The notes under the pieces were generated by a model, which worked only from the letters and a program-made list of their open reading frames with translations, had not been told where the DNA came from and ran no database searches. The position numbers and the translations under genes are program-made. Shown piece by piece: positions 35,759-47,339 of a stretch of 64,000 bases of DNA (position 1 is the stretch's first letter; each line of letters opens with the position of its first letter). Source of the DNA: Schistocephalus solidus (taxonomy: Eukaryota > Platyhelminthes > Cestoda > Diphyllobothriidea > Diphyllobothriidae); NCBI GenBank assembly GCA_017591395.1, contig WEDG01000887.1:1-64000 (forward strand), given 5' to 3'.

Positions 35759-35956
35759 GTTATATCTGAGAGCTCCGGTGCATTCAGTTGTTCTCCTAAC
35801 ACACCCATGGTTAGTGCTTTTCACTTTTATCATCAGCCTCTTTTAATATTTCAGCTGCTAAACAGAAGTAAAAATAATACTCTCATTTTAAATCTCATAT
35901 TTATCTTGAACTATCCAGTTAAGTATGAATTGAGCTGGACAAAAGATAGGTCGTGT

Positions 35957-38900
35957 CCTAAAACAGATAACTAGGTTAATATACGTTGCTCACGACTTGC
36001 AAAAAAGGTTTAATGAATTTCCGATTAACTAAAGGATGGGATGATTCTTTCCCCTTACTTTAATCTCAATTTTTAAAATGCCGTAATCCTTATCAGTGGA
36101 GGAGCCAACATGCCGGCTGTTTAGACAAACTGTGCTTGGGGTAACCCGCAACTTTCAGGTTAACCTTTTATGTTACAGTACATCCCACAACTTCCTCCTG
36201 TTTCACTGAATGATATGTACCTGACCTTTATGGCTACCGCAATTCGGTACCAATCTCAGGGTAAGCGTCGTGAGTTACCTCTCAATAATACTAATGAACA
36301 GCGACAGCAGTCAAAAGACTGTTATGCGTTTGTTCTCGCATAATTACCTAAATTGAATTTGTAAATATACTCAGTGACATTTAGCGGGGCTAACTGGTGG
36401 TCGCAATGACGATCGAATTCAGCGAGAAAACAGATTGTGCATGCGTTAATTTCAAGAAACTGATGGCGCAAGCTATCCAAGATGACCTTTTAGTCTTACG
36501 AAGCCCATAGCCGAAACTGAGATTTTCTGCGTTTTATTGAAAAAGGCATATAAGAAACGGCATATTCACAATAAGGATTTCATACCATCCCACCTCTCTA
36601 GTCGCCCATATACAAAGGCGGCAAGTTTGTTTCCCAAGTTACTCCAACACTACCTCTAAGGTGTGGTTATTAGCCCGACTATTTAGTGACGTTCCCCCGT
36701 GACACAAATTTGTTTTCCCAGGTTCCGATACCCTGAAACCAAGATTGTGCCCTGGTTTTAAACTGAATCGTTAATTGGAAGATGGGCTATGGGTTACGCG
36801 GTAGCCTACCTCCTGGCTAGTCGGCCCGTCCACATGTGGCGGATAGTGGCACGGCGTTCAGCGTAGTTTTGCTGCAAAATAAGCAGACTCTCGGGTTTGA
36901 CCAATAAGAAGTCGCGGCTTAGCAGCAAACATGCTCCCAGTGTACGCAGGACTGAGGTCTGTCACCCAGAAAACCTTCGAAAAAGCCGCAAAGCCCGATG
37001 ACCGCCCTGCAACACGGTGACCTTGAACCTAAATTACATAAGTTTGCTTGCCACTATTGCTTTATGGTTAGGTTCTTGAGCAGAAGCGTTAGAGGAGACA
37101 ACCATAAACCGAAAATTCGAGTGGCTGTTGGGGGCCTGCCTATACTCATAATTCCCAAGAAACTTCATTAAAATATTTCTGACCACAGTATTACGATCCA
37201 TGCTACGGTTTTCGTGGGAACCAGCGTGCTCCAAAACCCTGTTATGATGGTGACGGCAGTAACATGCGAGCTCAACTAGACAATTGAGAACGAGCTCTTA
37301 GTTTTGAATGCCGGAATATTCGAACGTTCCTGGACCCTTATACCCAAAGACTGACCGAATATAGTCTTCATTAGCCCCAAGGCATAGTGGAGGAGTTATT
37401 TCCGTTAGCGATCGGTCACCGTTCATCAACGAATTCAAGCAACTGTCGTAAGACCAGGCAGGTAGACTGCGTTCTAGTTAAAGTCTCCGTGGCCGGGTTC
37501 GTGATAGCAGACCAATGCGTAGTGCCGAAACTGTTAACGTTTAAGGGTCTGATCATGTCGTTCGACGAGCTTGACAGTTCACCTCTGATCTGCTTCCAAA
37601 GTGCCACGTGCAAGGCGCCTCGATCTCGCAAAATTCCAACACTGTCGAGTTCATGAGAAGAGAAATCCAGTCTATTTTTTCGACCCAAGATGGTGGAGAA
37701 GGCAGTGGCTACTGGTCACCATTAAAGCGATCAGTTAAAGGGACAATTAAGACGTAATTCTTGGATACCCAGCGACGCCAAATGGACGGGGTCAGCTGAT
37801 GAACCTTATAGTTGTTTGCTGAGACACCTCGAGCCAGGTCCTTTACTTATGATTCCTTCTACTTACTCCGAAAAATGATGGCAAGGTCGTCTTTAAATGA
37901 CCGCCAGGAATATTCCACTAAAGAAACGATATCCAGGTGGCAGGCCTCTAACGTTGGTGACACCCGGGAATGCAACCCAATTATCTGTCAAGGTAGCGCT
38001 AAGCTTTCTGCACTGAATCTGTTTCTGATGTGAGTGGTGGCTTTATTGTTGGCGACTCGCTTAAGGTCGATTCCCCATATGAACACCTATCACACCCTCA
38101 TTTTATTCTGCAGTTATTTTATCCATCTCCGGCCCCCGCAGTGTCATGCAAGCCTTCTTCCGGGGACAAGTTGCCGACGCAATACAAAGGCTTCACAGCC
38201 ACGAGGCGCCCAATAAGGATGGTGTTTTTGCTGAGATGTACAAGTTATAGGTCTTCGCTCCATAAGATGTTTGAACACGCGTGGAATGATGAGGTCGTTC
38301 CTGATGATTGGAACTTGAGCATCCTTGCACCTGTCATCAAGAAGGGAGATAAGACGCTGTGCATGACTCTAGGTTGAGGCCCAACCAAGTCGGGTTCAGA
38401 GCTGGGCGTGGATGCGTGGACTACATATTTACACGGAGGCGCATTCTGCAATTCCACCTCGATCATCGACTACCAATGGTTGTCCGCTTTGTTGAATTTA
38501 CCTCTGCGTTCTATTTCATCCATAGTAAATACCAGTGGCGGAAATGGCTGTAGGTTTTGTAACAGCAAAAATCATCGCCATGATCAAGGCCTACTACAGC
38601 TCCAACACAGTGCGAGTTCTAGTCCCTAATAATCTATCCCAACCGTTCGATATCTGATCTGGCTTTCGACAAGGTTTTATCCAGGCGCCCATTCTGCTCA
38701 AATACGCCATTTAATGGTTTCTCGATAAGGCTCTACACGATTCTGAAAGTGCCAAGTGTGTATCCAAACGCCGGCTGACCGATCTCGGCTACACTGGCGA
38801 TACTATTTTGTGAGCCCCAAGCCTGAGTGGTCTACAGTCGGTGTTTTCACGGGCGAGTGAAGTCACCATATCCGTCTGTTAATCCATTAACACTGGGAAA

Positions 38901-39715
38901 ACAAAACTATTTTCAAATTTCATCCCTGACCAGAAGGCACCTTTTGAAATAACTGGCTGTCAACTTACAGATCGCAAGACGAGCCTGATGTCAAATGGGC
39001 AGATTAGAGATGACATTTTTGCTCGAATCGATGCTGCGCGCCGAGTTTTACAGGTATTTGAAAGTTTCTATGGGCCAGTCGCTACATCCCCATGGTCACG
39101 AAGACCCGCGTGTACCATGTCTTCGTACGGCTAGCCTTGTGAGTAATGCTGGGCCTTGTGCGTGGAAGACGAGCGAAAAATTGAGGTCTTTGACTACCAC
39201 TGTTTGCGGACCGTCTGTCGAGTGAAATTCACCGACTTCGTCTTCAATGATACATCTCGAAATCACTACGAAAAACCACATGAATATCGCAGGCCATCCA
39301 AGAAAGACGATTAAGGACTTTCGGGACGTTCGTCGTCGTCCACCTCACGAGCTCAGTTTTACTGCTCTCAATCCGGCACCGTTACCCACTTGGAGGCCTC
39401 GAAGATGGGATCAAGCAAAAACCTGGGTCGACGCAGTTCCTCAAGACCTAAAAATGGTTTTTGTACCTTCGTTATTCGGTCTCCATCGCTGGAGAAAAGA
39501 AAGGAGCGCTTTCCAGATCCGCTATCGGGGCTCGTCACTCGTGAAGTACAGTCCATGTCATCGTCGATGTGGGATAGAGTAGGCATGATCGCAGCCCTAT
39601 CAAATGTAAACGGGTAAGTGCTTCATCCATTCATATAGTGCCTATGTAAGAGCTATCCGTAGCCCATCTACGGAGTTTTAATTATCGTTTCTTAATCGGC
39701 AAGAAACGCTTACAA
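35957..39715 (+). pseudogene. Dead non-LTR retrotransposon (reverse transcriptase), copy 2, with insertion
   Basis: This copy is nearly identical to 24354-27079 across its length. Both share the same missing ~30 codons after KKGDKT and the same stops (for example after AEMYKL). The catalytic box here is YTGD, so a catalytic aspartate is gone. It keeps 14 bp (near 38713-38726) that copy 1 has lost. A 1005-bp insertion (36519-37523) splits it. It lies inside the large intron after TMEM87-like exon 3/4, in the same orientation as the gene. Confidence 0.8.
36519..37523. mobile_element. 1005-bp insertion flanked by a 9-bp target duplication
   Basis: GCCGAAACT occurs at both ends (36510-36518 and 37524-37532), and the related copy 1 has a single GCCGAAACT (24904-24912) with no insert. 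Nine-base target duplications are typical of Mutator-type DNA transposons, but I see no matching terminal inverted repeats. The minus strand ends in a CAATAAAACGCAG polyadenylation-like motif near 36519. The open frame at 37034-37234 (minus) matches nothing I know. A stretch near 36800-36870 resembles 40720-40790. Confidence 0.7.
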
Positions 39716-40374
39716 ATACCTAAATGCAGAGACATAATTAGCACTATAATTATCTTCTTCGTAAACAGAATTTTGCCCCTTAGATCTGATTTTTTTGGTT
39801 TGGTTTGGTTTGTAGGTACTAAAAGCAGAAACAAATAAGTCAGGAAGTCACTTGTACCTGATATCGGTGCAATGCGCTCATCCAAACTGCGATGCTAATG
39901 TCCAAGGTGCGTCACCGGTCTTGACAGTCTTACTTCTATCTACTATTTGGTTCTGAGTACTATCCCTACCGCCAGTCATTTGTTTTGCCGTTATTATTAA
40001 ATGCAGTTGTCTTCCCGAAGTTGATGTCATCTTCGCCTCCCTTCTTATTTCCGTTCCTACGAATTTCAAATGAGAATATTTTTATTTATTAACTTAGAGT
40101 TATTTTCTGGAGACACATTGATTTGTAATGATCGCCAACTGCAAAGTTCGTTTATATGGAGCATTTCGTAACTAATCTCAGTAAGGGTGCATTCTGTACT
40201 TCTGTTTACTTTCTTTGTGCTGGTTGTTCTCTCGTCAGCTTAACGGCAGCCCTGACAGTTGTGGCTGCACGAGACTGCACACTACCGTAACAGCCGGTGG
40301 TAGCATCCTCACTTTTTCGATATTTTTTCAAAAGAATCACCTCTAACTGCATCTCCTGTTATGGGTCTTTTATG
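39716..40374. other. Unassigned intronic sequence
   Basis: AT-rich sequence within the TMEM87-like gene. No element or exon recognised. Confidence 0.4.
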
Positions 40375-40690
40375 TTTCTAACTATGGAACTAAGACGGTT
40401 AAAGCACTTTAGGTTATTTTCGGCTCCCTTCGCAATGAGGAACCGATAGTAGACTAACGTCTTGAGGACTAATAAGCTGTGCATAGGATGCTCGAGAAAT
40501 GAGTCGCTAAGAAAAGCATTACACGCTTAGTAGTATAGGCATGTAATGCTTTTCTTAGTGACCTATATCTCGAGCATCCTATGCACAGCTTATTAGACCT
40601 CACAACGTTAGTCTATTATCGGTTCCTCATTGCGAAGAGAGCCAAAAGTATCCTAAGTTGCTCTAACCGTCTCAGTTCCATAATTAGAAA
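40375..40690. repeat. 316-bp near-perfect palindrome
   Basis: The arms at 40375-40522 and 40543-40690 are reverse complements with few mismatches. They start TTTCTAACTATGGAAC and end TTCCATAATTAGAAA. A 20-nt loop separates them. This is the form of a fold-back or MITE-type DNA element. No clear target duplication was seen next to it. Confidence 0.85.
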
Positions 40691-40789
40691 TGAAGAGTGG
40701 TCACAAGGTTGGGTTGGCCTTTCACCTAGCTCCTGGCATGTCGGCGCGTCTCCAGATGATGGCTAGTGGCACGGCCTTCAACAAAGGCC

Positions 40790-41230
40790 TCTCGGGTAAC
40801 GTCTTCTATGCTGACGCGGGTATTAACCTTACAAGAGACGGACAGTTTCTCCACCTTGGACATAGTCGCTAGGAGGGTGAGTAGCTCTTCGTAGAGCTTG
40901 TTTTAAACGCCGTCGGAGCTTGTCATTGTGGGGGAGAAGGAAGGTTGGGTTGGCCTAGGAACTGATGACAGTGGCGTATTCTTTCCCGCGGAATGGTAGC
41001 CTAAGAGTTGAGACGGTGATTATCGCTCTGTGGTAGGCAGATGAATCATCTGAAGGCATCAGTCCTGATGGTGATAGCGTTTCCGGTGTCTTATCGCTCT
41101 ACCTTGTAACGCCTGCTTAAGAATTACGTATGCGTGGCTGTCATACAGTTCCTGCTGATGATTTTGAAGAATTCTGTCTCACAGTTGGTCACCTAAAAAG
41201 GGACGAACTTTCCCGTCTGTCAGAGGGATC
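40790..41230 (-). pseudogene. RTE-like endonuclease fragment
   Basis: The minus strand aligns with the endonuclease of the copy at 62.7-62.95 kb: NKLYEELLTLLATMSKVEKL corresponds to [21 protein letters not shown], with the catalytic 'GDFxARV' segment decayed to CKVNTRV. It lies downstream, on the same strand, of a separate RTE-like copy (41540-44545), so it belongs to another insertion or has been moved. Confidence 0.6.
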
Positions 41231-41539
41231 TTTGTCACCAACAGCCTGCGGGGAGGCTGGACGAGGGAAACTATGATTTTTGTTTTGAATATTTTCACAT
41301 ATTTTGCATCCGCCAGCCACTGCCAGCTCACATAAGTCTTGGTTATCTAGCGTTTGTCTGAAATAATTTTAGCCCCTTGCGAGGGCCTGAGAAATGCTGC
41401 TTACTAGGCGGCTGCCGCATTCCACAATGGATCGCGGCCGCCTTAAGCGTTGCCTATCGCCCTCCATAGTAGATTTGTTTGGGGGTAAAGGGGGAAATAT
41501 GGAGACTATTTGAGCAAAAACCAGGTGTGTAGGCACACA

Positions 41540-44500
41540 CCACAGTTCGACCGGCGTAGTCTGACGATGTCCACCGTATGCTCCACACCATGGTGGTGCA
41601 GGGACGGTGACTTGCGCGTGGATTAGTTTAAAGTAATAGTAAAATTGCGCTGCAGCTACCGCACGCCCTCCTCCTCCCCCACCTGAGCCTAGCGTTATGA
41701 CAGAGTCAAGAAGACTGTAGACAGGAGCAGCCACAGGCGCCCAGGGGCGACCGGAGCTTGCCGGTCTCTGTGCGATGGATTTGCAAGTGACCGATCAGGC
41801 CGATGTGTGATGTGCATATGCAGTGAAAATGAGGACAAAATAGGTCGGGAGGTGCTAAGTCTGGGGGGATTTGCTGCTGGTACTGGTAGTCGAGGTCATG
41901 GGAGGAATATGGGAAGTGTTGATGGGTGCGCAAGATGTGTTGGCATCGTGGTGGATTCCACTTTCGTGGATGCGCATGTGACTGATCAGGCCCATGCGAT
42001 GAGTGAATGCGCGTGGGCAGTGAGGGTATTGGAGACGGCGGTAACTGCTATGTGTTGGTGCTCCAGGCACTAGTTCGCCAGGCGGGCTTTGAAAATGAGC
42101 CGCCATCTTTTCTGCTCTCCATTCGCACGTGAATCCTCTTATATGTCAGCAGCGCACGACGCTGGCACCATTTTGAAGGAAGGCCGAATTGATCGATATT
42201 TTGATACGCATTCAAGGACGATTCTTCACGGTGAATGGAGGACCTTTTTTGCTGAAATTTTTGGAATTTTACTTTCAAAATAAAGCGTAGCTCTCTCTCT
42301 CTCTCAGTGTCTGTGCGAGCGATTCGCAATTGACCGACCAGGTCGATGTGTGAGGTGAATGTGCGATCGAAATGAGGACAGGTTACTACCGAGTCCCCAT
42401 CGCCGGTACTGGGGCGGTGGTGGTGTTGGAGGTAGCGGGTGGACGGTAGTCGGAGGTGGATACTGAGGTTGTGGGAGTGGGGCAAGCGGTGTTCTTAGCC
42501 GTGATCGGTGCAGGGAGTGGAGGAGGGAGGATGGTGTCGGTGATCGTGCGCGGTGGGAAATTGATGAAGTTGTTATCAGTGGTTTGGGTGGTGGTGGTCG
42601 TCGTCGTTGGGTTTTGAGTCAGGTGTGTCAGAAGTTGATGTAATGGGATTGTTGTTGCATTGAGTTCGAAGATTTCTGACCAGGCCGATTAGCGCGTGAA
42701 ATGTGCGTTGACAGCGTGGGCACGTTGCCAGGTATTGGACATCGGCTGTGCTGATCCGTGGTGCTTGAGCCGCCCTTTTGGCCATAGCGACGGCGATCCG
42801 GTTGGCCTCATAGATTGCTGCAACAGTCTTCACGGATCCTCTCCATGCCATTCTATCCTGGACGAGCTCATCCCAGGTCGTCCGGTTGATTTGCAGTTGC
42901 TTCAGAGATTTCTTCAGTTGTCCTTGTAGTGTCGTTTTTAACTTCCCTGTCAGCGAGCATCCATAGTGACATCTCCGTAGAAAAGTCGTTTGAGTAATCG
43001 CTCGTCGTCCATTCTCACTAGGTGGTCGCCCCATCGCAGTTGCACTTGCTTCAGCATGGCGTGGATGTTGAGGATTCCGGTCCGCTCAAGGACATGCGTG
43101 TCCGGGATCCTGTCGCGTCAGTATTCTGCGGGGGCAGCTGAGATGGACGTAATTCAGCTTCCTGGCTTGGTTCGAGTAAATGGTCCAGGTCTCCGCTTCA
43201 TAAAGGAGTGTCGTCAAGTTGACGAACTTTTACATCTTCAGTTAGGTGTTCAGGTGAATCCCGTGGCGGTTTCACATGGAGGCCTGCAGTCGGCTGAAGA
43301 CCTGACTGGCTTTGTAGATCCCTTGAGCGAGCTTGTCGTGGATACTCGTGTTGCTTGACAGCGTGCTTCCCAGATAAGCAAAGGATTCCACCTTTTTGAG
43401 TTGAGCGCCGTTGACATTGATTCGGGGAGCATTGCATTCCGCGCTGGGCGGTGGTTGGTGCATGACCATCGTTTCGGCCGTACTGATTGGTAATCCAAAA
43501 TTGGCGCAGCCTGCGACGAATAGTTTTATGCTCCTTTTCATGTCCTCCTCCGTTACGGTGTTAAGAACGCAGTCGTCCGCAAGGAGCAAGTCATGGACTG
43601 TAGTCGTAGACACGCGCGTTGGGGCCTGCATACGACGACTCTTGAGTAGGTGCCCGTCAGTTCTGTAGGCGATGCGGATACCAGGGTGCTCATCACGGTA
43701 GGCATCCATCAGCATACCAGAGAATATAAGACTGAAAAGGGTGGGGCTAGAAAGCAGTCCTGCTTCACTCCGTTGGTCACTGAGAATGCTTCGGATACCG
43801 TACCGTTGTCAGTGACTCGCGCCGTCATCCCGTCATGAAGCTGACGCACCATGTGCGGGAACCGCTCAGGACAGCCGAATTTCTGCTTGACTTTCCACAG
43901 TCCGTCGCGATTTACCGTGTCAAAGGCTTTCGGCAGATCGAAAAATGTAGTGCGGAGGTGGGTTCGCATCTCCTGGTACTTCTCTTGTAGTTGGCGGGCG
44001 GCGAAGCTCACGTCGGTTGTTCCGCGGTGTCATCGAATGCCACATTGGCTTTCTTGGAGCAGGCCATGCTCTAGGTTACTTTTCAGACGATTGAGAAGGA
44101 TACGGGCGAAGATCTTCCCGGCGATGTTGAGCAACGAGGTGCCTCTGTGGTTATCACAGAGTTAACGATTCCCCTTCCGCTTTTAGAGTTGGATGATAGT
44201 CGCGTCCTTAAAATCCTGAGGAACTTGTGCTTGGCACCACATCTCCTGGAAGAGTGCTGTAAGTTCCGCCATCTGTCTGGGCCCGCCGTGCTTGTCGACT
44301 TCCGTTGGGATTGCGTTGGATCCCGGTGCGTTCCCGCTGGAATTCCGTTGCACGGCCCGGATGGTTTCTGGTAGGGAAGGCGGCAGATTCGTGTCATTGA
44401 TCTTGTACACTTGAGGGAGCCGGTCAATGGTAGCATCAGAAATCGCTGATGAGCAATAAAGGACACTTCTGAAGTGCTCGGTCCAGCGCTTCAGAACTTG

Positions 44501-44545
44501 GGATTGCTCCGGCATTTGCAGTGGGAGCGCCACCTGTATTACGCA
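41540..44545 (-). mobile_element. RTE-like LINE with C-terminal zinc fingers, 5'-truncated (reverse transcriptase to 3' UTR)
   Basis: Reading the minus strand downward: fingers of the polymerase (LKRWTEHFRSVL, APGSNAIPTEV, VPQDFKDATII), DLPKAFDTVNRDGLWK, VTNGVKQD, LLLADDCVLN (both catalytic aspartate sites intact), [18 protein letters not shown], then a connector and AAIYEANRIAVAMAKRAA. Finger motifs follow: CPRCQRTF...LRTQC, FDRTFTSHIDLVGQLR, HCPRAFTHRMGLISHMRIH and FCPHF...IGHLQIH, several of them missing a metal ligand. Stops and frameshifts occur throughout. The endonuclease is absent; homology starts at about 44545. The 3' UTR ends near 41540 with the family's marker block. A ~205-bp insert splits the fingers (42099-42303). 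Confidence 0.8.
42099..42303 (+). mobile_element. Short insertion in the finger region of the RTE-like LINE
   Basis: The finger-coding frame is interrupted by about 205 bp that have no counterpart in the copy at 59.9 kb. Read on the plus strand, the insert ends in TTACTTTCAAAATAAAGCG and a (CT)n run at 42288-42305, the look of a small retroposed sequence. Confidence 0.5.
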
Positions 44546-44585
44546 TGTTGTGCCCAGATTTGGCCCCCAGGTTATTCCAACGCAT

Positions 44586-44981
44586 CTACCGCGTGGCCCG
44601 TTTGGGTGGCCAAACGCACACACGAACATAGAAGCCGGACACCGTAATCTGGTGTAACCTGCCGATCAAAGGCGGTTTCCGGGTTGTGGTCTCGGTGCTA
44701 TAACTTTTTGCCGGGATGAAACAGTGTACAATTATCCACCATGTTCGGCGATGCGTTGGGCGGGGGTCATCATTGTATTGCTTATAAGAGATTGCTGCGA
44801 CTATGGTCGTGCCTTTGCGAACAGACCCAGCTACAGGTGCCTGTGTTAAATCTTTGCGCATGAGAATTACCGGTTGGGTGTCCCCATCAGTGTTAAGTTG
44901 TTCAACGTCCATCAACCCAAAATCGACGAACCTGGCGTAACCGTACAGTTGCAGCGTGGGTTCCTGCCCTACAATGCCCAC
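44586..44981 (-). CDS. Unidentified open frame, 131 codons
   Basis: A minus-strand frame from MGIVGQEPTLQLYGYARFVD to WPPKRATR, immediately 5' of the truncated RTE-like LINE and not part of it. It contains no domain I recognise; a tryptophan- and proline-containing middle (PTHRRTWWIIVHCFIPAKS) looks protein-like. It might be an exon of an unrelated gene, a transposon piece, or chance. It sits inside the TMEM87-like gene on the opposite strand. Confidence 0.2.
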   Translation of the reverse strand: MGIVGQEPTLQLYGYARFVDFGLMDVEQLNTDGDTQPVILMRKDLTQAPVAGSVRKGTTIVAAISYKQYNDDPRPTHRRTWWIIVHCFIPAKSYSTETTTRKPPLIGRLHQITVSGFYVRVCVWPPKRATR

Positions 44982-45445
44982 TCTATCTCGCTATCTTTAT
45001 TGTACGCTTAGTAGCTATTGGAGGATCCATATTTGCCCAAGGTAAAACACGAATTTGTACATCAAGTTCTGAGTTTTAGTAGGACATCCACTGTTGGGGA
45101 TGTCTAGCTCTTATAATAGTTCGACCTTTTTAGTTAAATCCTCAATACTGTTAAAATGTCTGCTTGGCCTTACATCTAGACTTGTTATAATCTGCTGGCT
45201 TTTTTGCTTTTGTTGTCATGCTGAGCGCTGATTCTCTGAGACTTATTTGGTTTATTCACCGAGCTTAACGCAGAGCTGACAGCTGTTATGACCTATTATC
45301 AGGACTTTGCCCTGACATATCATCGTTTTTATCGAAGTACCAAACCCATCTATGATACCTTAGTAGATGAATACATGTTCGTCTTCAATCGCTACATTAT
45401 TCCATCCCCTTTCTCCTTTTAATTGCCTCCTTTAATCCTTTTTAG

Positions 45446-45513
45446 TGACTGTGAAGATTGACATTTTCAGCGACTACGGCTACCTGTCAGCTATCGAGTA
45501 TCCCCTTAGAACA
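45446..45513 (+). CDS. TMEM87: TMEM87-like exon: last luminal strand leading to TM1
   Basis: After the acceptor CCTTTTTAG the exon starts in phase 1 and encodes TVKIDIFSDYGYLSAIEYPL plus two codons. It ends in phase 0 at ACA/GTAATG. The pattern of a V-x-V-x-I strand followed by 'G-Y-L-S/T-x-x-x-Y/W-P-L' is the signature just before the first membrane helix in TMEM87 proteins. An internal acceptor at 45470 would give a shorter 43-nt exon in the same frame; I prefer the longer one because it keeps the conserved strand. Confidence 0.8.
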
Positions 45514-46079
45514 GTAATGTTTCTGTTTTATCGTTTGCTATCATTTTTTTTATTTGCTCAAGCTGAGTTTTTTCAAAACCTCTTTATTTTAAAAATAATT
45601 CTGCTACCAGAAGCTCTACCAAAGCGTGGAAACCAAGCCTGCGTTAGGTACATGGTTTAAAAGGAGGTTCCTTTAAAGGTATACGCAGTACCGATAAATT
45701 CATAGCTAACGGGGATTTTGATATTGTAGCTGGCCAAATATACTTGCCCAGCGCTACACGCAAGTCAATAACTTGGCTAACAGCGTTTCTTGGCAGCCAA
45801 TTAACGTCAAACGGTGGAGAGAAAATAATTTCAAATTTCGTGAATTAGAATGATAAAGTATTAACGAACAATCGATCAGCCATCACTTACTTCAGAAATT
45901 TAGTCAGGCTATCAATGTTACAGTTCAATGCTCTATAACAATGGCGCATCCTGATAGTCACTGTTGCCATCTTTTTAGTTTTCCTGATCATTGTCATCTG
46001 CTACCATTGTCACCGCCACTGACGTTAATCGAGCTATAGTCACAAGTTCTCTGTCGCTGCGATTTTTCTCACTGCATGC

Positions 46080-46470
46080 AAAGCGATAACGCCTACTTGT
46101 GCGGCTTGATTGCCGCATGAGGCACCACAACACGGGGGCCACATTAGGGCACGGCAGGCGTTATTCGGGTTGCGCTCCCATAACAAATGCCGAACATGGA
46201 GGTGTGGTGGCACGCCTAGGGGCGGCTAGGACTTAGGGGACCCAGCCGCGCCAGTCATCTGCGTCCTCTCCCGCCTCTGGTCTTCTTGACTCTGTCTCGA
46301 CACCGGGCTCAGGTGGGGGAGGAGGAGAGATTGCTGTAGATGCAGCGCAAGTCTACTATCACTTTAAACTAAATCACGCGCAAGTCACCGTCCCTGCTCC
46401 AATTTCCCATGAAGCATACAGCGGACATCCTCGGACTACGACGGTCGAACTGTCATATTGCGGGAAGCTT
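46080..46470 (+). mobile_element. RTE-like LINE 3' UTR fragment
   Basis: 46230-46470 carries the family's 3' marker on the plus strand: CTTCTTGACTCTGTCTCGAC, the CACCGGG...CAGGTGGGGGAGG block, GTAGATGCAGCGCAAG, GCGCAAGTCACCGTCCCTGC and the terminal CGGTCGAACTGT. No coding part remains. It lies in the intron just before the first membrane exon. Confidence 0.65.
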
Positions 46471-46676
46471 ACAAGAGAATATCAGTCTGTTAGACTCTAC
46501 CTCTACAACTCATAACGCTTACTTTTCGGCAAAATAAACAGATCCCAAATGTCCTGTTCTGGATAGGCGAATGCTCCAATTCTCCCCGCGACTAACTATA
46601 CCAGAGTCTCAGCGGCGTACTCCACTGACTTTTTAGGATGTATTTTCCTTTCTTACGAGTTCAACTTTCTGTCTAG

Positions 46677-46945
46677 TTTTATGGCCTTCTTTCGCTGGCT
46701 TACGTCCTTCTGGGATTTCTCTGGCTTGCCTTCACATTTTGCTACTGGAAGGACCTCCTCCGCATTCAATACTACATCACTCTGATGATATGCATAGGCA
46801 TATGTGAACAGATCACTCTTTATGCCGTCTATGAGACCCTCAACAGGACTGGGATCGCCGTCTTCAGTGTCCTCATTTTTGCGGCCCTGGTGAGCTGTGC
46901 AAAGCGTACTCTCGCCCGCTTCCTTGTTATGGTGGTCTGTGTCGG
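46677..46945 (+). CDS. TMEM87: TMEM87-like exon: TM1-TM3
   Basis: The acceptor is CTTTCTGTCTAG; 269 nt are read in phase 0 and end in phase 2 at GTCGG/GTAAAT. TM1 is YGLLSLAYVLLGFLWLAF, followed by the family motif CYWKDLLRIQ. TM2 is YITLMICIGICEQITLY. TM3 runs through VFSVLIFAALVSCAKRTLAR with the conserved K-R-T-L-A-R and continues LVMVVCVG. Every one of these landmarks matches the TMEM87/lung-seven-TM membrane domain in order and spacing. This is the strongest single piece of evidence for the gene. Confidence 0.92.
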
Positions 46946-47339
46946 GTAAATTTGACGAGCATTTTTTGATTTGTAACCTACAACGCGTTCGACAAGCTGC
47001 ACAGTTAGAAGTAACATGATTCATAGCTTAACTGCAGTAATTTTGTTCTCGTGTTCTTGGGTGGAAGAAGAGATGTTTTGTCTTACCGTTGTTCATCTGT
47101 AGTGCTCGCCGGAACTCTGCGTCTCCTTCCACATATATTAAGCTCCCTTGGGCAAACTACTTCAAAACGATTGTTGACGGGCGTAGACGTAGTGACTAAT
47201 TCAGTGCTTTCCACCGTCTCTGTTAAACCACACATGCTGGTCCCCAAAGCTCTATTAAGTAATTTTTCCATATATACTTGTTTGACCCCGTTGTGTGCTT
47301 GATGCTAACATTTTTTTGCTTCGAATTTTGAGCCTGGGA

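Noticed and set aside
41375..41734. Minus-strand frame 41369-41734 as a gene
   Set aside because: It lies in the 3' UTR of the RTE-like LINE and contains low-complexity glycine coding.
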